From positions 1-49,805 of the forward strand of contig CASEVP010000067.1 of the NCBI GenBank assembly GCA_949291345.1: 49,805 nt of DNA, in the 5' to 3' direction. The number at the start of each line of letters is the position of its first letter. Within the stretch, counting starts at the first letter, position 1. A program made the position numbers and the translations under genes. The notes beneath the pieces were generated by a model. It worked only from the letters and a program-made list of their open reading frames with translations, had not been told where the DNA came from and did not search any database. The stretch is from an uncultured Ruminococcus sp. (GTDB taxonomy: Bacteria; Bacillota; Clostridia; Oscillospirales; Ruminococcaceae). Of the stretch, positions 1 through 9,117 are shown piece after piece.

Positions 1-311
1 ATCACATAGGCACACACTGCAATAGTTGGTTTTTGAAGAAAATGGTAATCTATGGTACACAATACAAGCATGATAACCAATCCTAAAACAGCATTTTTCA
101 ACTGACTATATGCATAATACGTACCGCTTTCTCCTTCTGCAATCGCCCATGCATAACTAGCTGAAAACATCATAATGATCCCGATCACCAACAAAGCTAT
201 CACTATGAGGAAAAATGCCAAATCCACTTCTCCATACCGCACATTTCTCTGCCAAAGCGGCAGATTAAACCGACGCTTTTTTCGCATTTTTCCAACAGTC
301 TGTTCCGCCAT
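1..311 (-). CDS. ftsW: FtsW/SpoVE-type peptidoglycan polymerase, N-terminal part
   Basis: Only the first about 103 residues are present; the gene runs off the left edge of the window. After a basic cytoplasmic N-terminus comes a first membrane segment ending in the GIIMMFSAS motif (about residues 40-50), which is the hallmark of SEDS proteins (FtsW, RodA, SpoVE). A second hydrophobic segment starts near residue 75. SEDS proteins polymerise lipid II glycan chains at the septum together with a class B PBP. The ATG is preceded by AAAGGAGG at good spacing. It lies 92 bases downstream of mraY at the end of the division cluster, which favours FtsW or SpoVE over RodA. The choice between vegetative FtsW and sporulation SpoVE cannot be made from this fragment. 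Confidence 0.85.
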   Translation of the reverse strand, partial: MAEQTVGKMRKKRRFNLPLWQRNVRYGEVDLAFFLIVIALLVIGIIMMFSASYAWAIAEGESGTYYAYSQLKNAVLGLVIMLVLCTIDYHFLQKPTIAVCAYV

Positions 312-403
312 ATGTGCGCCTCCTTTCCATATTTCCCATCATTTCACGCCGCAAGAGCACAGTCAAACAGATATGCTCTTTTCAGCACCGTCTGAAAATC
401 ATA

Positions 404-1438
404 TCAGCATCCAAACAATACCAGTAACAAACCACCTATACCTGCCACTGCACCAAACACGGAAAAAATGATTACAATCTTATATTCGCTGCAGCCGCTC
501 ATTTCAAAATGATGATGAATTGGTGTCATTTTGAAGATTCGACGACCCTCTCCATATTTCCTTTTCGTATACTTAAAATAAGTGACTTGAATCATCACCG
601 ACAATGCCTCTAGAATATACACCAATGCAACAAGAAGCATTGCCAAATGCTGATGGGTTGCCAACCCGACGGAAGCCACTGCCGCACCCAGATACATTGA
701 ACCGGTGTCACCCATAAAGCACTTTGCCGGATGCAAATTCCACACCAGAAATCCAAGACATCCTCCTGCCAGTGCCATAGTAAACAGCGTATATGTTTCC
801 ATTTGCAACTTGCTACAGATCAATGAAAAAATCAGCATAGCAACCAAAGTAACCGTACCGCAAAGCCCGTCAACACCGTCTGTCAAATTGACTGCGTTCG
901 TTAAATATAAAATGACCAGCACCATAATGGGATAATAGAAAAAATGTACATCAAAGCTGACAAAGCCTAGATATATACTCGTATTCGTATCACCCAACCA
1001 ATACATTGCCCCCAACCAAAGCAAAGCAGCTATCACTTGCAGCACAATCTTCTGCATCGGCTTGAGGCCTTCATTCTGTTTCTTCGCCACTTTAGCAAAA
1101 TCATCAATAAATCCAATTACGCCAAACAGCAGACAAAAAAGCATACAACTCAGCACACGAAGTGCCTCACGGTTTGTGCCAATGAAAACCGCATCAGTTG
1201 TATCAAAAAAACGAAACAGAGCATACCCCGCACATGTTGCCACTATACTGCCAACGATAAACAAAATGCCGCCCATTGTCGGTGTACCCTGTTTATTGGC
1301 GTGCCACTTGGGTCCAAAATCTACCTTAATTGGCTGTCCAAATTTAATTTTATGCAACCATGGCAACAGCAATTTGCCCCCCAGTGCCGCAATCGCAAAT
1401 GCAAGAAGTCCAACAAATATATTAATCCAGAACGGCAT
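404..1438 (-). CDS. mraY: MraY, phospho-N-acetylmuramoyl-pentapeptide transferase
   Basis: Makes lipid I by moving phospho-MurNAc-pentapeptide from UDP to undecaprenyl phosphate at the inner face of the membrane. The 344-residue protein has the family's multi-pass membrane pattern and its key motifs: the DDFAK aspartate pair, NLTDGVDGL with the catalytic aspartate, and the C-terminal TPIHHHFE histidine cluster. The start was set at MPFWINIF because GGAGGAGG lies just upstream; an in-frame TTG 24 bases earlier has no such site. It overlaps the end of murF by 17 bases, so the two are translationally coupled. Downstream comes ftsW directly, without murD between them. Confidence 0.96.
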   Translation of the reverse strand: MPFWINIFVGLLAFAIAALGGKLLLPWLHKIKFGQPIKVDFGPKWHANKQGTPTMGGILFIVGSIVATCAGYALFRFFDTTDAVFIGTNREALRVLSCMLFCLLFGVIGFIDDFAKVAKKQNEGLKPMQKIVLQVIAALLWLGAMYWLGDTNTSIYLGFVSFDVHFFYYPIMVLVILYLTNAVNLTDGVDGLCGTVTLVAMLIFSLICSKLQMETYTLFTMALAGGCLGFLVWNLHPAKCFMGDTGSMYLGAAVASVGLATHQHLAMLLVALVYILEALSVMIQVTYFKYTKRKYGEGRRIFKMTPIHHHFEMSGCSEYKIVIIFSVFGAVAGIGGLLLVLFGC

Positions 1439-2804
1439 TTTGCACTTCCTCCTCCTGCTCAAAAATCACATCAATACAATCCTCTAAATGCATACCACGA
1501 CTCGCCTTAAATAAAATGACATCCCGAGGCCGCATATACTGCCGCATAACACGGCACAGTTCTTTAGGATCCTCGGTATGGAAAACAGATATCTTCTGCA
1601 TGGCTGCACGCTGGGCAATATAAAATGATTCTTTTCCATAGCAGAACAGTGCATCTACATCACATTTTGCAACCATCTCTCCTACCAAAGTGTGCAGCTG
1701 TCTGGATATTTCTCCAAGTTCCAACATATCTCCAAGCACTGCTATCCGCCGTCCCTTACATGGCATATCGTGCAGCACTGTCAATGCTGCCTTCATGGAA
1801 TCGGGGCTGGCATTATAGCAGTCTGCAATAATGGTATATGCGCCTCTGGAATAAATATTCTGCCGCAGTCCCACTGTTTGATATCGTCCCAGTGCTTCAC
1901 AGATCTTCTCCGGTGCAATATTCGCCAATCTGCCTACACAAAATGCCGCCAGTGCATTCATTACATTATGATCACCTGCACAGGGCAACGATACAGGATA
2001 TGTATTGCCTTTTTTATCTATAATAGAAAAGGTGGTACTCTGTGCCTTGCGCTTTATTTCCACTGCCCGCACATCTGCCCTTTCCGACCGCATACCATAG
2101 GTAAACACCGGTCTAGACAAATTGCGTTTAAGCGGTTCCAACAACAGATCATCACCATTGACAATCAATGGTGCATCTTCTGTCATTCCGTCCAAAATTT
2201 CCAGCTTTGCCTGCAAAATACCCTCTTGGGTCTTCAAATTTTCAATATGTGAATAACCGATATTGGTGATTACTCCAACGGTAGGGCGTGCCGTTCGAGA
2301 CAAACGACTAATCTCTCCAAAATGGGACATTCCCATTTCAATCACTGCTGCCTCGTAGCAATCTGCAAGTCCAAATAATGTCTTTGGCAATCCAATTTCA
2401 TTATTGAGATTTCCTTGGGTCTTGAGTGTACAAAACTGGGATTCCAAAACACAAGCAATCATTTCTTTTGTCGTTGTCTTTCCCACACTTCCGGTCACTC
2501 CAACCAAAAAAGGCGTGAATTTTTGACGATAAAATGCGCCTATCTGCAACAGTGCACGACCCGTATGTTCTACCACCAAACAAGGACAATCTTCTATCTG
2601 TTCTTCCGTCACAGCCGCCACCGCACCTGCCTCTATGGCTTGCCGCACAAAATGGTGACCATCAAATCTTTCACCACGCAGCGCCACAAACAAGCAACCC
2701 TTAGGCAGCTCTCTCGTGTCCGTACTGACACAAGTAATCTCTGCTTCACAGGGCACCGCACAGTGTAACACAGTCTTCAATTCCGACAACATCCAAGGCT
2801 TCAT
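1422..2804 (-). CDS. murF: MurF, UDP-MurNAc-tripeptide:D-Ala-D-Ala ligase
   Basis: ATP-dependent cytoplasmic ligase that adds D-Ala-D-Ala to UDP-MurNAc-tripeptide, completing the pentapeptide precursor. The Mur ligase P-loop GSVGKTT lies near residues 105-111. The N-terminal substrate domain carries FVALRGERFDGH and the central domain the NDD motif. The 460-residue length is normal for the family. The start is placed at MKPW because GGGGAG is nine bases upstream. The ATG three codons earlier (2813) directly abuts that site and is less likely. It sits 71 bases after murE and overlaps mraY. Confidence 0.95.
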   Translation of the reverse strand: MKPWMLSELKTVLHCAVPCEAEITCVSTDTRELPKGCLFVALRGERFDGHHFVRQAIEAGAVAAVTEEQIEDCPCLVVEHTGRALLQIGAFYRQKFTPFLVGVTGSVGKTTTKEMIACVLESQFCTLKTQGNLNNEIGLPKTLFGLADCYEAAVIEMGMSHFGEISRLSRTARPTVGVITNIGYSHIENLKTQEGILQAKLEILDGMTEDAPLIVNGDDLLLEPLKRNLSRPVFTYGMRSERADVRAVEIKRKAQSTTFSIIDKKGNTYPVSLPCAGDHNVMNALAAFCVGRLANIAPEKICEALGRYQTVGLRQNIYSRGAYTIIADCYNASPDSMKAALTVLHDMPCKGRRIAVLGDMLELGEISRQLHTLVGEMVAKCDVDALFCYGKESFYIAQRAAMQKISVFHTEDPKELCRVMRQYMRPRDVILFKASRGMHLEDCIDVIFEQEEEVQNAVLD

Positions 2805-2875
2805 TGCACCCATCTCCCCAGTCCAGTTCTTTTTGCATTATTTGATACTGCCATATGCATTTTACAATATTTGTC

Positions 2876-4318
2876 TTATCGTTTCGGCACCAGCGGCAGA
2901 CATTCTTTTACGATTTCTCGTTCATCCATATGAATATGCACACCGCCTTTTAAAATCTGATAATCTTCATGTCCTTTTCCTGCCAGAACGATGACATCAC
3001 CCGGCTGTGCCATCTGCATGGTACGCAAAATTGCTTCCTTTCGATCTACAACTACTTCATAGGGTACATCCGACCCTTCCAAACCAGTCAAAATATCGGC
3101 AATGATTGCCTTCGGTTCTTCGTCTCTCGGATTATCCGATGTAATCATCAAAAAATCGGCATATTTCGCTGCTGCCTTAGCCATCTTTGGACGTTTTGCA
3201 GCATCTCGATTGCCGCCGCATCCAAACAGACAGATCAACCGTCCTTTGGTATATTCTTTCACACTGCTCAAGATATTCTCTATCGCATCGGGTGTATGGG
3301 CATAATCACACAGTACAGTAAAATCCCTATCAATGGGGATTACTTCACATCTGCCACGTACACCGGTACAGCTTTCCAAAGCTTTTCGTATTTTCCCCAG
3401 CGGCATACCGATTGCCTGACAAGCTGCCACTGCTGCCAATGCGTTGGATACATTAAACATTCCAGTCAAATGCAAATCAACCGGATAAGATTTGTCACCG
3501 CAGCACAGCCAAAAACTCGTACCATCAGCATGCAGTTTAATGGCATCGGCATAATAATCCGCATTATCATGGTTGCCATAAGAAATTTTATGGCAGGTAA
3601 TCTCTGTATACAGACGTTTTCCATAGCTGTCATCCACATCGATTACCGCATGATCACATCGGGAGAACAGTAGTTTCTTTGCCTGATAATAATTTTCCAT
3701 TGTCCCGTGGTAGTCCAGATGATCCTGTGTCAAATTGGTAAATACCGCCACATCAAAATGCGTCTCACCAATCCGCTGCTGCACCAGCCCAAAAGAAGAG
3801 ACCTCCATAACCACATAATCACAGCCGGCTTTTGCCATATCACTATACAGTCTCATCAGATCATAGACAAACGGCGTGGTATTATCCGTATGCACTACAC
3901 GATTACCAATTTCATTCTGAATCGTGCCAACCAATCCGACTATATGTCCGTTTTCTGTCAAGATATGCTTGATCAAATTTGTTATTGTCGTTTTTCCATT
4001 GGTTCCGGTCACACCGATAAAATGCATTTTTCGCTCCGGATGATCAAACCATGCTGCACAAAGCTTACCGTACAACGCTCGTGTATCGTTTGTTATAATC
4101 TGACGTGCGCCAAGTCCCATATCATGGTCTACCAGCACTGCCGCAGCACCCTGTTCCAGCACTTGTGCCGCCACGCTATGCCCGTCAAACCGTTCACCAC
4201 GAATACAGACAAACAACATTCCCGGCTGCACTTTGCGAGAATCATCGGTTAGTCCTGTGATCTCCATATCCGGCAACTGTGTCTTTGCATTTTCTTCCAA
4301 CAGTGCATACAATCGCAT
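2876..4318 (-). CDS. murE: MurE, UDP-MurNAc-tripeptide synthetase (meso-DAP type)
   Basis: Adds the third stem-peptide residue to UDP-MurNAc-L-Ala-D-Glu. The P-loop GTNGKTT is at about residues 105-111, a lysine pair in YYQAKKLLF is the likely carbamylated-lysine region, and DNPR at about 395-398 is the motif known to bind meso-diaminopimelate rather than lysine. This predicts DAP-type peptidoglycan. The protein has 480 residues from the chosen ATG, which has AAAGG nine bases upstream; an ATG three codons earlier (4327) overlaps that site. It lies 52 bases after spoVD in the same operon. Confidence 0.95.
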   Translation of the reverse strand: MRLYALLEENAKTQLPDMEITGLTDDSRKVQPGMLFVCIRGERFDGHSVAAQVLEQGAAAVLVDHDMGLGARQIITNDTRALYGKLCAAWFDHPERKMHFIGVTGTNGKTTITNLIKHILTENGHIVGLVGTIQNEIGNRVVHTDNTTPFVYDLMRLYSDMAKAGCDYVVMEVSSFGLVQQRIGETHFDVAVFTNLTQDHLDYHGTMENYYQAKKLLFSRCDHAVIDVDDSYGKRLYTEITCHKISYGNHDNADYYADAIKLHADGTSFWLCCGDKSYPVDLHLTGMFNVSNALAAVAACQAIGMPLGKIRKALESCTGVRGRCEVIPIDRDFTVLCDYAHTPDAIENILSSVKEYTKGRLICLFGCGGNRDAAKRPKMAKAAAKYADFLMITSDNPRDEEPKAIIADILTGLEGSDVPYEVVVDRKEAILRTMQMAQPGDVIVLAGKGHEDYQILKGGVHIHMDEREIVKECLPLVPKR

Positions 4319-4370
4319 TGCTATCATCCTTTCCGACTTGTGGATGTCTTTCTATATGTGCTATTTCCCC

Positions 4371-6704
4371 TTAGTCGTTTACCTCTCCGGCAACTAACGT
4401 CAATGTTACCGATGTCCCCTTTTGTACCTGTGTTCCCTCTCCAATAGACTGATACTGCACCACTGCACCCGCACTGCTTGCTGAAGCACCCATGATTGCA
4501 TAGTTCAGATCATAGTACGCCAAAGTCTCATTTGCCTGAGAAGCAGTCAATCCAATCAGATTCGGCATAGATACCAAATCTCTAGACAAAGCATTTTCTG
4601 TATATAACAATACTTTTCCGCCCTTTGCGACGCTTGTGCCCGTTGTTGGTGACTGTTCAACTACTGTACTGCCTTCGCCGATTACTTCACAAGTCAATCC
4701 CAATTGCTCCAGCGTTGCTTTTGCACTCTCAATTGATGCGTCCTGCACCAGTGGCACCGTTACATTCATTTCTGCTGCTTCTTCCTCACTATACTCCGGA
4801 TAGAATCCCAAATAAGGAAGAATCTCAGACATCACTTCTCTTGCAAATGGTGTAACGACAGTAGATCCATAATAACCAATTTCCGGATTAGGATAATCTG
4901 CCTGAATTAGTAAAATAATTTCAGGATCATCTGCCGGCGCAAAACAGCAGTAAGAAGACACATAATCATCTTCCACTTCCCTTGTAGTACGAATTTCTGC
5001 TGTACCAGACTTACCGCCAATCTTATACCCTTGAAGATATGCATTATGTGATGGATTATTATCGACAACTGCTTGCAGTTGTTCCCGCACTTCTTTGGAA
5101 GTCTCTTCAGAAATCACCTGCCGCTTAACCGAAGTTTCATTCTGCAATACGGTATTTCCGTTGCTGTCTACAATATGATCCACTACATACGGTGTCACCA
5201 ATTCCCCTCCGTTAATAGCGGCAGAATATGCGGTAATCAATTCCAGAGTCGACAATTCATTGGTCTGACCGAACGCACTGGATGCTAGGTCAACCAAGGA
5301 CATATTCTCTTCCTGAACGCAGACACCGGAAACTTCTCCGGGCAGATCGATGCCCGTTTTCTCCGAAAGTCCAAATCCCTGCAAATAATAACTAAACTTT
5401 TCCACGCCAAGTCGAAGACCAATCTCCATAAATGCGGGGTTACAAGAATTGGTTAATGCTTGAGTAAAAGTTTGCAGTCCATGTCCGCTCGTTTTAGAAC
5501 ATTTGATTTGAAGATCCTGCACTTGCAGTGCACCCGTACAATTGAATGTATCACTCTCCAGATCAACTGCCTTTTCTTCCAAAGCTGCCGCTGTTGTTAC
5601 AATTTTAAAAGTGGAACCCGGCGGGTTTATCTCACTGATTGCCTTATTACGCCACTGTTTTTCTCTTGCTTCCAAATATGCGTCTTCATATTCTTCTTTC
5701 GAAAGTTCTGCCAGCTGCTGCTGCACAACAGGATCGGAGATCTTTGAAGGATTATTTGGATCATATGACGGGTAAGTTGCCATGGCATAAATTGCACCCG
5801 TTTTTGGATTCATTAACACGCCGGTGGCTCTATCATTTACTTCATATTTTTGTACCATTTCCTCCAGACTTTTTTCCAGATAGTACTGCATAGTGGAATC
5901 AATTGTCAAGTACAGAGATGCCCCATCCTCTGCCTCATATGTAGTAGAATATCGATAGGGCATTTCTTCTCCGTTTGCCGCCTGCGCAGAGATCACTCTG
6001 CCGTCCACGCCTGCCAAGTAATCATCATACTGATATTCCAAACCATATTGTCCATCACCGTCGCCGTTGGTAAATCCAATCACCGTTGCCGCAAGTTCAT
6101 TTTGGGGATAATACCGTTTAGTCGTTGCCTCTGTTCCTATAAAAGTAAGCTTTAAATCGTCAAAATATTCTATAATCTCATCTGCAATATTTTTTTCAAC
6201 CTGTGACTGCAGTACATAATATCTGCCATCTTTCTCAAACGCTTCTTCCACATCCGATGCGGCTATCTCCAATTTATTGGACAAAAACTCCACAATTGAG
6301 GTTCGCAGCTGTTCCAGATCGACCAGATTCTCCACGGTTTCTCCGTTTTTCTGTGCTGTTTCTAATTTCTTTTGATTGGCTTCCTCTATAGACTCCATCT
6401 CATCACGATACAACTGCGGATCCATATATACATTATACACTGTGGCACTCCATGCCAATGCATTTCCTGTGGCATCATAAATCGCTCCGCGATTGGCCTC
6501 CAGCGTCATTGTTCCAAAATGATAATTATTTGCCATAGTCTCATACTTATCATTATCGATTACCGACACTTTAAACAAGTTTCCCGTAACACCTACACCA
6601 AATACCAGCAAGATCGTCAGACATATTGTCGACCGCCGACGCATTTTCGACGATACAGAACGTGGCGGCTTTGTTATTTCCGTTTCCTGTTTTCCCATAT
6701 GCAT
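4371..6704 (-). CDS. spoVD: SpoVD/PBP2-type class B penicillin-binding protein with two PASTA domains
   Basis: Transpeptidase that cross-links septal or spore peptidoglycan with an FtsW/SpoVE partner. Order: short cytoplasmic tail, one membrane anchor (about 22-42), PBP dimerisation domain, transpeptidase domain with STFK (364-367, active serine 364), SCN (420-422) and KSGT (565-568), then two PASTA repeats from about residue 645 to the C-terminus. The 777-residue length and PASTA tail match SpoVD or PBP2x rather than enterobacterial FtsI. GGAGG lies nine bases before the ATG. It is separated from ftsL by 318 bases, unusually long for this cluster. Whether it serves division, sporulation or both is not decided by the sequence. 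Confidence 0.93.
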   Translation of the reverse strand: MHMGKQETEITKPPRSVSSKMRRRSTICLTILLVFGVGVTGNLFKVSVIDNDKYETMANNYHFGTMTLEANRGAIYDATGNALAWSATVYNVYMDPQLYRDEMESIEEANQKKLETAQKNGETVENLVDLEQLRTSIVEFLSNKLEIAASDVEEAFEKDGRYYVLQSQVEKNIADEIIEYFDDLKLTFIGTEATTKRYYPQNELAATVIGFTNGDGDGQYGLEYQYDDYLAGVDGRVISAQAANGEEMPYRYSTTYEAEDGASLYLTIDSTMQYYLEKSLEEMVQKYEVNDRATGVLMNPKTGAIYAMATYPSYDPNNPSKISDPVVQQQLAELSKEEYEDAYLEAREKQWRNKAISEINPPGSTFKIVTTAAALEEKAVDLESDTFNCTGALQVQDLQIKCSKTSGHGLQTFTQALTNSCNPAFMEIGLRLGVEKFSYYLQGFGLSEKTGIDLPGEVSGVCVQEENMSLVDLASSAFGQTNELSTLELITAYSAAINGGELVTPYVVDHIVDSNGNTVLQNETSVKRQVISEETSKEVREQLQAVVDNNPSHNAYLQGYKIGGKSGTAEIRTTREVEDDYVSSYCCFAPADDPEIILLIQADYPNPEIGYYGSTVVTPFAREVMSEILPYLGFYPEYSEEEAAEMNVTVPLVQDASIESAKATLEQLGLTCEVIGEGSTVVEQSPTTGTSVAKGGKVLLYTENALSRDLVSMPNLIGLTASQANETLAYYDLNYAIMGASASSAGAVVQYQSIGEGTQVQKGTSVTLTLVAGEVND

Positions 6705-7022
6705 CTTTCCACACCTCCGTGATCTGCGGATATTGCCATTTTTTCATTTCTCCATCCTTTGGGAGCGGTCTGTTCTCGTTTTCCGCACCTCACTGCACAT
6801 CGGATTTTACATGCTTTTTCAAAATCGTCCCGTCCTAAAAGAATCAGGCAGGGAATTTCACTGTTACCCCACCTGTTTGAACCGTAAATCCCCTTCATTG
6901 TACCATTAACCCCTCCTATGGGGTCTCAGCCTATAGCCAACATCTTAATCCGCAGGTATACAAAAATGGAACAACCTCTCCATCTCACTATTATGAACTG
7001 TCTGCGGTTTATTTTATGCAGC
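6705..7022. other. 318-bp spacer between ftsL and spoVD
   Basis: No convincing gene or promoter was found. On the minus strand it holds a short GC inverted repeat (ACCCC, six bases, GGGGT, near 6909-6925) and GGAGGGG followed eleven bases later by an ATG that opens a 74-codon frame (6674-6898) running into spoVD. That frame has no recognisable domain and odd composition, so it was not called. The spacer could be a structured 5' leader for spoVD. Confidence 0.4.
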
Positions 7023-7469
7023 TTATCCTCGCAAGTATGCTAAAAAGTCCTCAAACTTATGTTTTATTTTCACAAAGATATTTCCATCTTCTTCATCTAT
7101 GATTACCGCATCCTCCTTTTGAATCTGCACATACTGAATCTGTGACTTATCCAACTTTTGTAATCCCAGATGTTGTTCAGCATAATCCTTGATATTACTA
7201 ATTGATGCTTTCCCCTCAAGTTCTGTTTGCATCCGCACATTTTCACTGCGCAAAATATTTAATTCGGCATTCGCTTCTGATATTGAGGAATACACCTCAT
7301 TGAGTTCTACATAGCTATTGATCACCACGCTGAACATCAATAGTGCCAACGCACCGGCAATAAAGATCCGTATAGCTGCACCACGTTTGCTAGAATCAAA
7401 CTGAAAAACAAAAAAACGGATTTTTCGTTCTTCCATTCCACGAGATACAGATGATTTTCTTCTTGCCAT
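7023..7469 (-). CDS. ftsL: FtsL-like bitopic septum protein
   Basis: 148-residue protein with a basic cytoplasmic N-terminus, one membrane segment (about 33-52), then a coiled-coil-like stretch (about 53-95) and a short acidic extracytoplasmic tail. This is the topology of FtsL/DivIC-type divisome proteins, which are too diverged to recognise by sequence alone. The assignment rests mainly on position: six bases after rsmH and before the class B PBP, exactly where ftsL lies in other Firmicutes dcw clusters. The heptad region QHLGLQKLDKSQIQYVQ is typical of the family's C-terminal part. Confidence 0.82.
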   Translation of the reverse strand: MARRKSSVSRGMEERKIRFFVFQFDSSKRGAAIRIFIAGALALLMFSVVINSYVELNEVYSSISEANAELNILRSENVRMQTELEGKASISNIKDYAEQHLGLQKLDKSQIQYVQIQKEDAVIIDEEDGNIFVKIKHKFEDFLAYLRG

Positions 7470-7475
7470 ATCCGC

Positions 7476-8402
7476 TCAGCGGCTCCTTTCTATGACTCTT
7501 AATTTTGCGCTGCGGCTTCGATTATTCATTAACAGTTCCTGATCACTAGGCATAATCGGTTTTCTGGTAATCAGTTTTGCCTCCGGTGTCCTGCCACAGA
7601 CACACTGTGGAAAATCCGGCGGACAAACACAGCCTTGACACCATGCAGCAAACTGTCGTTTCACCATTCGATCTTCAAGCGAATGAAAAGTAATCACTGC
7701 CAATCGACCGCCTGGACGCAACACAGAAAAGGCTGCTCTAAGTCCTGCCTCTAAATGTTCAAATTCTCTATTCACGGCAATCCGTATCGCCTGAAATGTT
7801 TTTTTACAAGGATTTTTCATTCGCCGAACTCGAGGCGGTACACTATTCTTTACCAATTCTGCCAGTTCATTTGTGGTATGAATTGGGTTGGTTTCTCGAA
7901 TGCGCACAATATTACGTGCGATCGTACGGGCAAAATTCTCTTCCCCATAAGTATACAATATTCTTGACAATTCTTCTTCACTTGCCGTATTTACGAATTC
8001 TTCGGCGGTCATTCCCGTCTGGCTCATACGCATATCCAGCGGTGCATCATTACGGTATGAAAATCCTCTGGAAGTTTCATCTAACTGATAAGATGAAACA
8101 CCAAGATCAAGCAAAACACCATCGACCGTCTTAATGCCCATTTCGGCCAAAACGTGTGACATCTCATCATAATTATAATGCACCACGGTTGCAGGATATC
8201 CCTGTAATCGTTCTTTGGCAGTACGCACGGCATCAGGATCTCGATCAAATCCAATCAGTCTGCCGCCTTGCGTCAAACGCTTTGCGATTTCCCGTGCATG
8301 ACCGGCTCCGCCAACTGTACCGTCTACATAAATCCCATCCGGACAAACTGCCAAGCCCTCCAGCACTTCGTCCAGCAAAACCGGGATATGCATAAATTCC
8401 AT
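7476..8402 (-). CDS. rsmH: RsmH (MraW), 16S rRNA m4C1402 methyltransferase
   Basis: SAM-dependent N4-methylation of C1402 in the ribosomal P site. The 308-residue protein starts with the family signature HIPVLLDEVL and carries the SAM-binding GTVGGAGH (about 28-35), the RGFSYRNDAPLDMRM block, and the C-terminal ITFHSLEDRMVK motif. GGGAGG precedes the ATG. It lies 18 bases after mraZ and six before ftsL, the standard dcw order. Confidence 0.97.
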   Translation of the reverse strand: MEFMHIPVLLDEVLEGLAVCPDGIYVDGTVGGAGHAREIAKRLTQGGRLIGFDRDPDAVRTAKERLQGYPATVVHYNYDEMSHVLAEMGIKTVDGVLLDLGVSSYQLDETSRGFSYRNDAPLDMRMSQTGMTAEEFVNTASEEELSRILYTYGEENFARTIARNIVRIRETNPIHTTNELAELVKNSVPPRVRRMKNPCKKTFQAIRIAVNREFEHLEAGLRAAFSVLRPGGRLAVITFHSLEDRMVKRQFAAWCQGCVCPPDFPQCVCGRTPEAKLITRKPIMPSDQELLMNNRSRSAKLRVIERSR

Positions 8403-8420
8403 AGATGCCTCCCTTTATAT

Positions 8421-8849
8421 TTAGAAACCCAGTTCATCCAATGTTTCCAGCATTTGCTGTACGTCGAAAGATGCATTCAACGATTCCCATCGACTTTTAT
8501 CCCAGATTTCCGCTTTATTATCGGCACCGATGACAACTACATCTTTTTCCAAACCTGCAAATGTACGCAAATCTTGTGGTATTACCACTCGTCCCTGTTT
8601 ATCCGGCACTAACATACCAGCTCCGGAGAACAACCAGCGGCGCAACTGACCTCCTTTTGCTTCGGGAAGATTTGCAATCTTTTTCGATAGCTTTTCCCAT
8701 TCCAATTCTGAATATATCGTCAGGCATGGCTGATCCAGTCCCTTTGTTACATAAAATGTACTGCCCAATATTTCTCTTAGTTTTGTGGGAAAATTCAAGC
8801 GCCCTTTCACATCAATATTATGATAGAATGTTCCCATCATAGATGCCAT
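8421..8849 (-). CDS. mraZ: MraZ, transcriptional regulator of the division cluster
   Basis: 142-residue DNA-binding protein with two AbrB-like swapped-hairpin repeats: GRLNFPTKLRE (about 16-26) and the matching QGRVVIPQDLR in the second half. MraZ proteins form ring oligomers and repress their own dcw operon by binding direct repeats near the promoter. Candidate repeats lie at 8887-8920, between the promoter and the start. An AAAGGCGG-type ribosome site precedes the ATG; a second ATG three codons later is also possible. Confidence 0.95.
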   Translation of the reverse strand: MASMMGTFYHNIDVKGRLNFPTKLREILGSTFYVTKGLDQPCLTIYSELEWEKLSKKIANLPEAKGGQLRRWLFSGAGMLVPDKQGRVVIPQDLRTFAGLEKDVVVIGADNKAEIWDKSRWESLNASFDVQQMLETLDELGF

Positions 8850-8886
8850 TTCCGACGCCGCCTTTCCGCATATTTTCTCAATTTGT

Positions 8887-8920
8887 CCCCACTTTCAGGG
8901 AATTCGCTCCACTTTTCACC
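8887..8920 (-). promoter_or_regulatory. Candidate MraZ operator repeats
   Basis: On the minus strand the direct repeats AAAAGTGGAG (8907-8916) and GAAAGTGGGG (8887-8896) are exactly 20 bp apart, with a partial GGTG just upstream (8917-8920). They lie between the -10 box and mraZ. MraZ is known to bind GTGG/TGGG-type direct repeats in this position; the binding itself is inferred. Confidence 0.55.
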
Positions 8921-8931
8921 GCTATGTTATT

Positions 8932-8960
8932 ATTATACCGTATCTCCAATTAAATTGCAA
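8932..8960 (-). promoter_or_regulatory. Promoter of the mraZ/dcw operon
   Basis: Minus-strand -35 TTGCAA (8955-8960), 17-bp spacer and perfect -10 TATAAT (8932-8937). It lies about 83 bases upstream of the mraZ start. Confidence 0.85.
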
Positions 8961-9054
8961 GAATCATACTCTTGATTCTTCTCAAAAATATAGCAAAAGT
9001 TTCTTGGCATTTTTAGATATGTTGCACAATTAATGTAAAAATAATAATAAAATA

Positions 9055-9086
9055 AAAAGGACAAGCCTTTGACAGCTTGTCCTTTT
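9055..9086 (-). terminator. Terminator after tuf
   Basis: Perfect 12-bp stem AAAAGGACAAGC with an 8-base loop, followed on the minus strand by a long T-rich run. It ends the str operon; the stem also has flanking T's on the plus strand, but no plus-strand gene ends here. Confidence 0.9.
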
Positions 9087-9117
9087 GAAATCAAAATCAT
9101 TCACTTTATTATGAATT

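Noticed and set aside
6674..6898. 74-codon minus-strand frame before spoVD
   Set aside because: It has a GGAGGGG site but overlaps the spoVD start, has unusual composition and no recognisable domain.
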